Of a stretch of DNA of 64,000 nt, positions 38,611 to 46,975 are shown in pieces (positions within the stretch are counted from its first letter, which is position 1; each line of letters starts with the position of its first letter). The translations under genes and the position numbers were made by a program. Location of the stretch: contig NZ_JAKIKP010000001.1 of assembly GCF_023284065.1 (NCBI RefSeq), positions 62,001 through 126,000 of the forward strand, read 5' to 3'. This DNA comes from Shewanella gaetbuli. GTDB taxonomy: Bacteria; Pseudomonadota; Gammaproteobacteria; Enterobacterales; Shewanellaceae. The notes beneath the pieces were generated by a model. It searched no databases, had not been told where the DNA came from, and saw nothing but the letters and a program-made list of their open reading frames with translations.

Positions 38611-38677
38611 TTTATGTTCTTGGCAAAAGGTATTTGAGGTAGAATATCGCAATTTTGAAGTGAATGGGAAAGGGTAA

Positions 38678-39187
38678 ATGACTGAAACTGATTTTTGGCA
38701 GTTGGTGACACGCAGTCATGCGGAGCAAACAGAGCAAGCACTTGTTGAGCAATTACAGCAAGGCCTTGAGCCTTTGGATAACGAATCACTCAAAGCATTT
38801 GATAAGTTTATTGGTCAGCAACTGCGACGCAGTTACACTTGGGATTTATGGGGCGCAGCTTACATTATTACGGGGTGTGATTCAGACTATGCTTTTGCCG
38901 AGTTTCGTTGTTTCCTGTTGTCGTTAGGTCAAGAGTGGTACGAAAAAGTGCTCGCTGAACCAGACGCCTTGGGTGAGTTAACCACTTGGCCGTTGAAAGA
39001 TAATTATGCTTATCCATTCGTAGAAGATTTGGATTTGATAGCTGGTAAGCTTTATGAAGATAGAACCGGAAAAGAGTTACCTTTTGTGCCCTCTGGTACA
39101 AAAACGCCTGCAGGAAAGAAGTTTTCAACTAAAGCGAAAGTGTTAAAGCAAACTTACCCTAAATTAGCGCAGCAATTTCCGTTTTAG
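38678..39187 (+). CDS. DUF4240 domain protein
   Basis: A 169-residue cytosolic protein with the DUF4240 pattern: TETDFWQLVTRS at the start, RRSYTWDLWGAAYIITGG-like segment (residues 55-70), DYAFAEFRCFLLSLGQEWYE and the LAEPDALGELT motif. Proteins of this family are of unknown function and are known from actinobacteria and others, often as predicted molybdenum- or WGR-associated proteins. GGGAAAGGG is just ahead of the ATG. Confidence 0.82.
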   Translation: MTETDFWQLVTRSHAEQTEQALVEQLQQGLEPLDNESLKAFDKFIGQQLRRSYTWDLWGAAYIITGCDSDYAFAEFRCFLLSLGQEWYEKVLAEPDALGELTTWPLKDNYAYPFVEDLDLIAGKLYEDRTGKELPFVPSGTKTPAGKKFSTKAKVLKQTYPKLAQQFPF

Positions 39188-39306
39188 TTACACGTTTTAG
39201 TTTATGAGTGACTTGCTAATAACTAGTCAGCCCCGCAATTGCAGGGCTGAAGAATCTAATCATGTTTTAATCACTTCAAGTTTATGCTGTTAATGCATTC
39301 ACCCCG

Positions 39307-39606
39307 TTAACGAATACAGCTTGAGGTTTCAGCATCGTAGCCTAAGTCATTATGTTGACAAATTTTAGCCACAAACTGACTTTCTGCGGCAGCCACTTGT
39401 TCACTTGTTTGCTGTTCTAACTCTAACTCTAATTCTTGTTCTGCTTGCATCATTTGTGTATTCAATTCGCTGGTATGTGCCGCAAGCACTTGGCTTTGCA
39501 TCATCTCATCGGCATGGCTTGGGGTGGCGATAGCGAAGCCAACAATGGCTAACGAAAATAGTGCGGCTAATGAGGTTCTTTTAGTTGTGTTTGATAATGT
39601 TTTCAT
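39307..39606 (-). CDS. small exported Glu/Gln-rich protein, unknown
   Basis: A 99-residue protein with a signal peptide (TSLAALFSLAIVGFAIATPS, cleavage near SHADE) and a mature part rich in Met, Gln and Glu that is likely helical (MMQAEQELELELEQQTSEQ). Two cysteines near the C-terminus (ICQHNDLGYD, SSCIR) suggest a disulfide. Not recognised. It lies alone in the minus direction. Confidence 0.6.
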   Translation of the reverse strand: MKTLSNTTKRTSLAALFSLAIVGFAIATPSHADEMMQSQVLAAHTSELNTQMMQAEQELELELEQQTSEQVAAAESQFVAKICQHNDLGYDAETSSCIR

Positions 39607-39914
39607 CAGTGTCTGACTCCGTAAAATTATAAATAATTCGATACGATGTTAGATCCTTGAACAATCGCGATGGGTATACCACTTAACTTGTGGGATGAAT
39701 AATAGCGGGAAGTAGTTGAACGAAAGCTGAACAGATTGATACAAAGTTTGCTCAGATGTTTTCGTTTGTGGGTATTGTCATGATTAACTGTTTTAGCAAA
39801 GAGCAATGGCCAATAAAACAAAATACATTACGTTAAGCGAATATACAGGTTTACTCTGCTAAAGTTATCGCAATGAAAACTTTTACAGTTATTAACCTTG
39901 TATGGAGATTCCCT
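39607..39914. other. 308 bp spacer, no gene seen
   Basis: The gap upstream of the DUF3016 gene contains no convincing reading frame, repeat or terminator; it is the divergent promoter region of the two flanking genes. Confidence 0.5.
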
Positions 39915-40460
39915 ATGAACATGAAATACCTCATTGTAGTGGGCGCACTTGTTAGTCATTTCGCCATTGCTGATGAAGCTGTTGAGGCTAATCCCATTAC
40001 AGAAAATGGCGTGGTAAAAATTGAATGGCAAGAGCCGGATAATTATCGTGATATTAAGACTTCGAATGATATTCAATCTCGCTTTGAAACGCGCTTTTTC
40101 GAAACCATGACTAAAAATATCAATAAACAAGCTGAGAAAACATTAGCCCCTAATCAAACCTTGGTTATGCAAGTCACCGATGTTGACTTAGCCGGTGACA
40201 TGCGTCCAACTTTTGGCGCCACTTCTGGTGATTTAAGAGTCGTTAAAGATTTATATCCACCTAGAATGAATTTCAGCTACCAAATTTTAGAAGGTGAGAC
40301 TGTAGTGATAGCAGGTGATGAAAAACTAAGAGACATGAGTTTTATGCAGCGTTTAAATCGCCTTAATAATGACCGCCCATTTACCTCTGAAACGATTATG
40401 ATGCAAGATTGGTTAAAGCGTACCATTGCGCCACAAATAGAGGCTTTACAAGCTAATTAA
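39915..40460 (+). CDS. DUF3016 family exported protein
   Basis: A 181-residue periplasmic protein with a signal peptide (MKYLIVVGALVSHFAIADEA). Residues VVKIEWQEPDNYRDIKTSND, then MQVTDVDLAGDMRPTFG and the C-terminal RPFTSETIMMQDWLKRTI agree with the DUF3016 family of gammaproteobacteria, whose function is unknown. The start ATG 39915 has GGAG 7 bases upstream. A terminator follows. Confidence 0.85.
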   Translation: MNMKYLIVVGALVSHFAIADEAVEANPITENGVVKIEWQEPDNYRDIKTSNDIQSRFETRFFETMTKNINKQAEKTLAPNQTLVMQVTDVDLAGDMRPTFGATSGDLRVVKDLYPPRMNFSYQILEGETVVIAGDEKLRDMSFMQRLNRLNNDRPFTSETIMMQDWLKRTIAPQIEALQAN

Positions 40461-40479
40461 TCAAATGGAATTAACCATA

Positions 40480-40518
40480 AAAAAACAGCCAAAGTGAATG
40501 AGTCACTTTGGCTTTTTT
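40480..40518 (+). terminator. terminator of the DUF3016 gene
   Basis: Eleven-pair stem AGCCAAAGTGA / TCACTTTGGCT with A run before and seven T after. Confidence 0.92.
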
Positions 40519-40581
40519 TATCACTATTTTTCATTAATCATTATTTGCTTTAATGATAATGAACGACTTAATCGGAGTGGG

Positions 40582-40893
40582 TTACTTACTTTGTTGTTTA
40601 AACGTTTGCAGCGTTTGCAGCAGCACACCGAGTTTTTTTACAAAGGCCTCAAGTGTTTCTGGTGAGGTATGAATGCTCTCTTGAATCGTTTCAAATTCTG
40701 TAGCAAGCTCTTGTACATAAGGTAAGAAGCGGTTGCTATTTTGAGTAAAGCCTTGTTCCTTATTGAAAATAGCGACAAACTTACCGTGACCTGCTTTTTG
40801 CAATTCATCTAAGCGATTATCACTGTCGATGGCTTGTCTATAAGCGACTTGTAGGTTCTCTTTCAATTGTTGAATGACTTTGGTGTACGGCAT
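40582..40893 (-). CDS. small helical protein, unknown
   Basis: A 103-residue soluble protein predicted mostly alpha-helical (VIQQLKENLQVAYRQAIDS and FVKKLGVLLQTLQTFKQQ), with no cysteines or signal. I do not recognise the family. It is divergent from the TraB/GumN gene. Confidence 0.6.
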   Translation of the reverse strand: MPYTKVIQQLKENLQVAYRQAIDSDNRLDELQKAGHGKFVAIFNKEQGFTQNSNRFLPYVQELATEFETIQESIHTSPETLEAFVKKLGVLLQTLQTFKQQSK

Positions 40894-40942
40894 GTTAGCC
40901 TCTAAATCTGTTAATGCATTTTGTAAATTATAAGGTTCTGTT

Positions 40943-41863
40943 ATGCAAGCAACAAGTAAAACTCAGTGCCACCACCAAAACAGCCTAAATAACCTTCCCT
41001 GGTTCAAGCAAGCATATTGGTTTTTTATCATCATTATTGCCTGTTCATTTGGGGTATCCGCTCAAACGGTTCAGGAAGATCAACCTCCATTTTATAAAAT
41101 TAGCTGGCAAAATCAGCACGGTTATTTACTCGGTTCAATCCATGTGGGCCAAGCCAGCTTTTATCCTATGGCTGAGCAAATTGAACAGGCTTTTTTACAA
41201 AGTGATGCGTTAGTGATTGAGGCTGATGTCGAGCAAGCTGATACCATGGCATTGCTTACTCAATATGGAAAAGCCGCTCCTGAATTGGCAGCAAAGACAA
41301 GTAACGTTACCGCCGATTATTGCCAAAAGGTGCAATCGTTTTGTGATGCCATTGCGCCCTATGCACCTTGGTTGCAAGCGGCGCAAATCAGTATGATGCG
41401 CTTTGCTTCGTTGGGGTATGTGGCTGATCAAGGTGTTGATGTGACATTTGCAAAAAAGCGCGGCAATAAACCTTTGCTTGAGTTGGAAAGTGTTGCGTTT
41501 CAATTTGAGCTGATTTCTTCTTTCAGTGAAAAAACGCAACTGCAAATGGTTGATGAGGCGGTTAATGCATCAGATGCTGATATGGTCGAGTTAATTTCGG
41601 TATGGCGCAATGGCGATCAACAAAAACTGGCTGCCATTATGGAGCAACAAGCGGGTGAAGCTGACGAGCTTTTGACTAAATTGTTGTGGCAAAGAAATCA
41701 TACTATGAGTGACAAAATGCTGACCATGATGCAGCAACATTCCGCTCAGCAGTTGTTTTTTATTGTGGGAGCAGGTCATGTGGTCGGACAGCAAAATATT
41801 CCCCAGCTATTGCGCCAACAAGGTGCGACGGTTACAGACTGTTGGCAAAATAGTTGTCGTTAA
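40943..41863 (+). CDS. TraB/GumN (TIKI-like) family protein, exported
   Basis: A 306-residue protein with a long leader ending in a hydrophobic segment (YWFFIIIIACSFGVSAQ). It carries the two GxxH motifs of the TraB/GumN/TIKI superfamily: LLGSIHVGQASFYP (residue about 60) and IVGAGHVVGQQNIPQLL (near 280), plus ALVIEADVEQAD. Members are metal-dependent peptidase-like proteins; in bacteria their role is unclear. Cysteines in the middle (YCQKVQSFC) and end (DCWQNSC) may form disulfides. Starts about 50 bases from a divergent small gene. Confidence 0.86.
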   Translation: MQATSKTQCHHQNSLNNLPWFKQAYWFFIIIIACSFGVSAQTVQEDQPPFYKISWQNQHGYLLGSIHVGQASFYPMAEQIEQAFLQSDALVIEADVEQADTMALLTQYGKAAPELAAKTSNVTADYCQKVQSFCDAIAPYAPWLQAAQISMMRFASLGYVADQGVDVTFAKKRGNKPLLELESVAFQFELISSFSEKTQLQMVDEAVNASDADMVELISVWRNGDQQKLAAIMEQQAGEADELLTKLLWQRNHTMSDKMLTMMQQHSAQQLFFIVGAGHVVGQQNIPQLLRQQGATVTDCWQNSCR

Positions 41864-41883
41864 TTTGTCAGTGGTGCAGGGCG

Positions 41884-42654
41884 TTATGTATTGCGCTTGG
41901 CCATAAAATGCACATAGCGACCCAGTGATAAGTAAGGCTCACGTTGCGAGTATTCAAGCTCCATTTCTATTAGCTCTTGTTTGCTAAATCCTGGGGGTAA
42001 ATGGTACTTCAAATAATCATTTAGCACCCTGACGCCTGATTGGCAGAAAATATCCATTTGCCACAGTGTGAACCAATGCCGAACATCTTCAATAAATAAA
42101 GGGTAAGTGGGGGTTAACTTCACTTTCTTTTTTACTTTCATGTCGCGTTTCACGTAGTCAAAATTACCAGAGATAAGACTGTGAAATCGCATCGCCTCTT
42201 TGTTGTAAAACATCAGTGAGAACACGCCTTGCGGTTTGAGCAGGTTTAATAAGCCTTGCAGGGTCGATTTCGCGTCTACTAACCATTCCGCGACAGCATG
42301 GCATAAAATAATATCAAATTTGCCGAGTTCATCCGCAGATAAGTCTTGAATAGCACTGTGAATTAAAGTGATATTTAAAGGGTTTTGTGCGGCATCAATT
42401 TGGGCTTTAGCTTCATCTAGCATTTCTGCAGAAATATCACATAACACCACTTCATGGCCTAATGCAGCGAGTTTCTGACTAAAAAAGCCAAAGCCTCCTC
42501 CGGCATCGAGAATTCGCAGAGATTTTGGGGAAAAAGCATTGATAACAGGTTCAAGATCGCGCCATAACACGGCTGCTCTAATTTCGCCTTTGGTTGTGCC
42601 ATAAATATTTTTGGCAAACTTTTGGCTTAGGGTGTCAAAATTAGTGTCTTGCAA
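41884..42654 (-). CDS. cmoM: tRNA 5-carboxymethoxyuridine methyltransferase
   Basis: A 256-residue SAM-dependent methyltransferase that methylates the wobble cmo5U in tRNAs. SAM motif I LRILDAGGGFGFFSQKLAA, then VVLCDISAEMLDEAK, ILCHAVAEWLVD and MFYNKEAMRFHSLISGNF. The SQKFAKNIYGTTKGEIR N-terminus is characteristic of CmoM/SmtA. Convergent with the TraB/GumN gene. Confidence 0.92.
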   Translation of the reverse strand: MQDTNFDTLSQKFAKNIYGTTKGEIRAAVLWRDLEPVINAFSPKSLRILDAGGGFGFFSQKLAALGHEVVLCDISAEMLDEAKAQIDAAQNPLNITLIHSAIQDLSADELGKFDIILCHAVAEWLVDAKSTLQGLLNLLKPQGVFSLMFYNKEAMRFHSLISGNFDYVKRDMKVKKKVKLTPTYPLFIEDVRHWFTLWQMDIFCQSGVRVLNDYLKYHLPPGFSKQELIEMELEYSQREPYLSLGRYVHFMAKRNT

Positions 42655-42847
42655 TGTTACCGCCCCAATGGATTAAAGGGCGAATATTTTGCAGTTTGAA
42701 TAAGGTATCGTAAAGCAAAATTTAAACTTTATTCGAGTGCTGTAATAGGGAAGTGTTTTAATTTAGGTGAATTTGTGAGTTATAATGTGCGGCTAAGGTT
42801 AAATAGATTACCGTTAAACATATTGCCGTTAAATAAGGGTTTATACA

Positions 42848-43717
42848 TTGAGTTTTGATTACCAAATGGAGTTAAAAGCGTTGCCGTCGCTTTTTACATT
42901 ATACCGTAAGATTTTTTTCAGTCGTAAGCCAGGCTGGGATCAAAAACCCTTACCAAGTATTGCAATATCAACCAAAGATGTGGGTTTATCGGCTGATAAA
43001 GTGCGTCAATATGCCGAGGTTTGCGGCTTTGACTTTGATGGTAAAACCTTACCGCCAACTTATATTTATATTCAAGCGTTTCGTTTGCATGCCGTTATAT
43101 TTACTCATAACGCCATCACGTTTCCGCTATTGGGGATGATTCATCTTAAAAACAGTATTACCGCCTATCGAGCGGTGAAAGTAGATGAAGTGTTATCGAT
43201 TCAATGCCAATTACAAAAAAGTACTGAAACAGATACCGGCTTAGAGTTTGAATTAGAGTCGAAAGTATTTGTGGGCGATGAGCTTGTTTGGCAAGCCACT
43301 TCAACTTATCTGTATCGTATTGAATCATCTAAAAAGCGTGCTAGACCACCTAGAGCGTCTGATATGGTATGGGATAATGTTCAGCAATGGCGATTAACGG
43401 ATGATTTAGGCCGTAGATATGCTAAAGCCTCAGGTGACTATAATTTAATTCACTTACATCCATTATTATCTAAGCGTTTTGGCTTTGAACGTGTGTTAGC
43501 ACACGGTATGTGGTCAAAAGCGCGTTGTATGGCGCATTTAATGCAGTTTGTTGGCGACAAGCCTTTTAAGGTTGATGTTGAATTTAAGCTGCCAGTATTT
43601 ATGCCCTCAGAAGTGACTTTTGGTTATGAGTCTGTCGAGCAAGGAAAACGCTTTGAAATGCGTGATGTTAAGGGGAAACGCCCTCATTTATATGGCCAAT
43701 TAACTTATTTAACCTAA
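42848..43717 (+). CDS. MaoC-like (hot-dog) dehydratase domain protein
   Basis: A 289-residue double hot-dog protein. The R-hydratase-type motif is YAKASGDYNLIHLHPLLSKR (D and H catalytic pair) near residue 200, followed by RVLAHGMWSKA. The N-terminal half is a second, degenerate hot-dog fold. MaoC proteins hydrate enoyl-CoA or act on other acyl thioesters. The start is a TTG at 42848, nine bases after AAGGG; an ATG six codons in is the alternative. Terminator follows. Confidence 0.85.
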   Translation: MSFDYQMELKALPSLFTLYRKIFFSRKPGWDQKPLPSIAISTKDVGLSADKVRQYAEVCGFDFDGKTLPPTYIYIQAFRLHAVIFTHNAITFPLLGMIHLKNSITAYRAVKVDEVLSIQCQLQKSTETDTGLEFELESKVFVGDELVWQATSTYLYRIESSKKRARPPRASDMVWDNVQQWRLTDDLGRRYAKASGDYNLIHLHPLLSKRFGFERVLAHGMWSKARCMAHLMQFVGDKPFKVDVEFKLPVFMPSEVTFGYESVEQGKRFEMRDVKGKRPHLYGQLTYLT

Positions 43718-43775
43718 GATTCTAATTGACTGTACTCATCTAGGTTGGCAGGGTTATTCCACTACTGACATAATA

Positions 43776-43814
43776 AAAAAGCGCCTTTGCTACGGTGTTG
43801 CAAAGGCGCTTTTT
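43776..43814 (+). terminator. terminator of the MaoC-like gene
   Basis: Stem AAAAAGCGCCTTTGC / GCAAAGGCGCTTTTT, a long perfect stem with T run. Confidence 0.93.
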
Positions 43815-43842
43815 AGTATGTGAAACACATGGCTAGTTCATT

Positions 43843-44003
43843 ATACCAATCGTGATAAATAATTGCTCACCCTAGCTTGTTAAAATACTCGATAACAGCG
43901 TTAGATTTTTTAATTGTAGAATAACTACTTATCGAAAAATCTGCCTTGTTCTCAAGCATTTTTCCTACGCTAATTATGATCACTTACATATCGTGATTGG
44001 TAT
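43843..44003. repeat. 161 bp element with inverted ends, good copy
   Basis: Nearly identical to 34952-35113 (one A fewer in the internal A run and few substitutions); same ATACCAATC / GATTGGTAT ends. The right end lies two bases from the mscS-family stop codon at 44006-44008. Confidence 0.88.
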
Positions 44004-44005
44004 TA

Positions 44006-45679
44006 CTAGTCTTTTGTTTCTTGATAAATATGCACATCGCGTTGTGGGAAAGGAATGCTAATACCTTCTTGATCAAAGCGCATTTTCACGGCTCGAGTTA
44101 CGTCCCAATATACGTCCCAATAATCATCGGGCTTAACCCATGGTCTTACTACAAAGTCGACAGATGACTCCCCTAAGGTATGCAGTCTTACCACTGGTTC
44201 AGGAAACTTTTGCACTTTAGGGTGTTGGCTAACAATGTCTTGTAAAACACGTTCAGCGTGCTCAATATTGTCGCCATAACCGATGCCAAATGTCATATCA
44301 ACCCGACGCTGATGCTCTGCAGTGATATTGTTAATGGTGTCGCCCCAAATTTTGTTATTAGGAATAATCAATCTTTGGTTATCTAAGGTTTTAATGGTCG
44401 TCGAAACGAGACTCATGTGGCTGACTCGACCTGTGACTCCTGCGGCATTAATTAAATCGCCTACGTCGAATGGACGATAAATAAGAATCATCATACCGGA
44501 TGCAAAATTAGATAATGTGTCTTGTAATGCAAAACCCACAATCACACCCGCGATACCGAAACCCGCAAGTAGCGGGCCAAGCTCAAAGCCGAGTTGTGAA
44601 AGCGCAATCAATAAACCAATGGCAAATACTGCTTTACTGGATAACGAAATAAAGAATTCTTGCAGTAGTTTGCTGAATTTTAATTTAGATGCGCTGACCG
44701 TTTTGCTAACGAGGCGAGTCACCCCTTTCGCCACAATACTGCTAGCAAATAAAATTAATACAAATACTACAATTTTGAAGGTTAAACTTGGGCCGTTATC
44801 TAAGGCTTGATTTTTGGCAACATCAGCCCATTGTTGGACTAAGCTTGATGCCACGCTGAAATTCAATACATCTTGTGTGATGTCACCAGAGACACTGAAT
44901 AATGTTTGCTTTATTTGAGTGGTATCTTCACCTAAAGAATCTAAAAGCTCTGCTGCCACGGTTAAACTGGCGCTGTTTTGTTCAAGACGTTCTTTTAAGT
45001 TAGTGACTTTATGTTTTAACTCGGCACTGATGTCTGCCCCTGCATCGGTGGCTTCAGATACTGCTTGTTTCAACTCTTTTTGAGTGTAAGTGACCACACT
45101 CTCTAGTCGATCAGCTCTTTCAATGAGCTTATCTGTTAACTGTTTTTTTGCTGTTGCAACATTAAGGTTAAGCTTTTCAGCCCAATTAAGTGTTTCGAGC
45201 TCCGCTTTTAGATAATGATCGCGTTGAAATTCACGATGAGAAATCAGTAATAAGGTATTAACGTCGCTGTCTGAGTTGTTTACTTGACTGCGTAACTGGT
45301 TAATATCGTGATTTAAGTATTCTCCCACTTTATCTAAGAAGGAAAATTGCCCTTGGATTAACTGTGTGACGAAATCAGTATCAACATCAGGGCTATTGAC
45401 CAAGGTATCGATAATGGATCTCAGTTGTTCTGTTTTGTTTTTAATTCGATATTCAGTTAATGATTTAAACTCGCCTTTAAGCTGGGGGAGTGAGGCAATA
45501 TCAGCGGCTATTTGAGTATTTAATAAATTAATTTGTTTTTGTGTATCATTATTGATGGAGTTTGCAGATATAGCTTCACTTTGCGAAGGTTCAATTGTTG
45601 ATTCTGCATGGAGATAGTTTGGTGCAATAATGCAAGTTAATAATAAACCTGCCATTAACAATTTTTTATACATAGTCAT
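44006..45679 (-). CDS. mechanosensitive ion channel, MscS family with exported N-terminal coiled-coil domain
   Basis: A 557-residue protein. Signal peptide at 1-25 (LLLTCIIAPNYLHAES), a long alpha-helical periplasmic region (about 30-280, many Leu/Lys/Glu heptads), then membrane helices (TFKIVVFVLILFASSIVAKG, SSKAVFAIGLLIALSQLG, and the pore helix LAGFGIAGVIVGFALQDTLSNFASG) and the MscS beta and C-terminal domains (YRPFDVGDLINAAG, IPNNKIWGDTINN). It belongs to the larger MscS relatives of the MscK type rather than the 286-residue core MscS. Protects cells from osmotic down-shock. Confidence 0.92.
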   Translation of the reverse strand: MTMYKKLLMAGLLLTCIIAPNYLHAESTIEPSQSEAISANSINNDTQKQINLLNTQIAADIASLPQLKGEFKSLTEYRIKNKTEQLRSIIDTLVNSPDVDTDFVTQLIQGQFSFLDKVGEYLNHDINQLRSQVNNSDSDVNTLLLISHREFQRDHYLKAELETLNWAEKLNLNVATAKKQLTDKLIERADRLESVVTYTQKELKQAVSEATDAGADISAELKHKVTNLKERLEQNSASLTVAAELLDSLGEDTTQIKQTLFSVSGDITQDVLNFSVASSLVQQWADVAKNQALDNGPSLTFKIVVFVLILFASSIVAKGVTRLVSKTVSASKLKFSKLLQEFFISLSSKAVFAIGLLIALSQLGFELGPLLAGFGIAGVIVGFALQDTLSNFASGMMILIYRPFDVGDLINAAGVTGRVSHMSLVSTTIKTLDNQRLIIPNNKIWGDTINNITAEHQRRVDMTFGIGYGDNIEHAERVLQDIVSQHPKVQKFPEPVVRLHTLGESSVDFVVRPWVKPDDYWDVYWDVTRAVKMRFDQEGISIPFPQRDVHIYQETKD

Positions 45680-45889
45680 TCATCCTGATTGAATTTAACA
45701 ACATGGTAATGGGTTTGGGAAACCTATCCAATAAGATTTTCGCTTTAGAGGGTTAATTACTCCATAATGTCGCGCATTTCGGGACCGCGTTCGATTTTTT
45801 ACTCAATAAACCCGAGTTGAGATTCGAATTTTTACTCTGTTAACCTGAGTTGCGGTTAGTTAAGTTTAGTCTACCATCAAGGATTTAAA

Positions 45890-46219
45890 ATGTTATTACA
45901 ATGTGCTTTTTGCCATAAGAGCTTCCCAGTATCGAAAGAGACCACACATAGAGGTAAGGGGTTGGGCGCACATGTAAAATGCCCTGAATGTGGCGCATGG
46001 CTTGGACGCAATAAACGCTTGACCATTGGCAAGCTAGTTGGCTTTTATGCAGCGGTATTTGCGGGGATTTTTGGCTATATGACAGAAGGGAATATGTTTA
46101 TTGTTACCCCAGTTATCATTTTGTCGATAATATTAGTTGGGGTAACACATATGATGGATCACTTAGTGTTAATTGAACCACCTGAAGATGCTGATACTAA
46201 CAATACCGTATCAGAATAA
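45890..46219 (+). CDS. small zinc-ribbon membrane protein, unknown
   Basis: A 109-residue protein with two CxxC pairs (LLQCAFCHKSFP and HVKCPECGAWLG) making a zinc ribbon, then two membrane segments (KLVGFYAAVFAGIFGYM and MFIVTPVIILSIILVGVTH) and an acidic tail. AAGGATT lies upstream of the ATG. The function is unknown to me. It lies 10 bases from a convergent 41-residue membrane protein gene. Confidence 0.75.
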   Translation: MLLQCAFCHKSFPVSKETTHRGKGLGAHVKCPECGAWLGRNKRLTIGKLVGFYAAVFAGIFGYMTEGNMFIVTPVIILSIILVGVTHMMDHLVLIEPPEDADTNNTVSE

Positions 46220-46228
46220 GTGTACAGG

Positions 46229-46354
46229 TTAGTCAACAACTTGAACTTGGCCAGCTAATGAGGCTTCTACCCAATAAATGCCGCCAAGAACGACAACACC
46301 AATAACGATCATGGTAAGAATAATGCCAATGTTTTCACGTAAAAATTTAGCCAT
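46229..46354 (-). CDS. 41-residue single-span membrane protein
   Basis: A short frame from ATG at 46354 (MAKFLRENIGIILTMIVIGV, then VVLGGIYWVEASLAGQVQVVD). Residues 9-27 form one membrane helix. AGGA lies 6 bases ahead of the ATG, an ideal spacing. The clean membrane-protein composition and ribosome site make it likely real despite its size. Function unknown; it is divergent from the zinc operon. Confidence 0.65.
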   Translation of the reverse strand: MAKFLRENIGIILTMIVIGVVVLGGIYWVEASLAGQVQVVD

Positions 46355-46504
46355 GGTCAGTCCTAAGTTTATTTTTTAACAGAATATGCTGCTAATGTTA
46401 CGAATATCAGCTTAAGTTAATCTTAAATTACAGGGCGAGGTAGAAGAAGCGTCTGTTGTCGCACAAATTTTGTGAAAAAGTGATTTGTAACAATCTAGAG
46501 GTTG

Positions 46505-46518
46505 CAATAATATTATTG
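46505..46518. promoter_or_regulatory. perfect AT-rich palindrome upstream of the metal-uptake operon
   Basis: CAATAATATTATTG is an exact 14-base palindrome ending 49 bases before the first gene of the operon. A second palindrome, CACAAATTTTGTG, lies at 46462-46474. Members of the Fur superfamily such as Zur bind AT-rich palindromes of this kind; the assignment is inferred from the genes. Confidence 0.45.
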
Positions 46519-46567
46519 TCTTTTAGAATTAGCCTCCGATTTAACATTGATTGTGAAGGGACTGTTT

Positions 46568-46861
46568 GTGAAATTTAACGCAAAGTTAAAGCAAAATATC
46601 GCAATTTGGCTAAGTGCCATTTTGTTGGTGTTGGCTTTTGCTGCGTCAAAGCACAGCGTTGAAGACCACGATCATGGTGTTAATAACCATCACTGTACTT
46701 TATGTTTTCATAAGTTTCAGCTCAACAAAGTTGTTCATTCAAGCACCTTTAAACTAGAGATTCAAAAACAACAATTCCACATTGTTGCTGTTGTATTTCA
46801 ATCCGTTTTACCCGTTACTACGACTCAGTATCATAGTCGCGCGCCTCCTGCTTACTCATAA
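46568..46861 (+). CDS. small exported or membrane protein with HHCxxC motif, first gene of metal-uptake operon
   Basis: A 97-residue protein with an N-terminal hydrophobic segment (IAIWLSAILLVLAFAAS) and a metal-binding-like stretch EDHDHGVNNHHCTLCFHKFQ. It resembles the DUF2946 type of small His/Cys proteins often next to metal transporters. GTG start at 46568 has AAGGGA 6 bases upstream; upstream in-frame starts have no ribosome site. It may be a periplasmic metal carrier. It lies 114 bases before the His-rich barrel gene. Confidence 0.65.
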   Translation: MKFNAKLKQNIAIWLSAILLVLAFAASKHSVEDHDHGVNNHHCTLCFHKFQLNKVVHSSTFKLEIQKQQFHIVAVVFQSVLPVTTTQYHSRAPPAYS

Positions 46862-46897
46862 ATCCACAATATCAAAAACTTAAAATTATATTATTTT

Positions 46898-46919
46898 CAC
46901 ATAGTTAATTGACTATGTG
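46898..46919. repeat. hairpin in the spacer of the metal operon
   Basis: CACATAGT / ACTATGTG with a six-base loop, between the first and second gene; a second inverted pair AACGTA / TACGTT lies at 46939-46956. They may stabilise or attenuate the mRNA, since the T run is absent. Confidence 0.4.
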
Positions 46920-46975
46920 AGTGTCAATTTATGGCTTTAACGTATCTTATTACGTTGAGGCAATAGGGAGATCGT

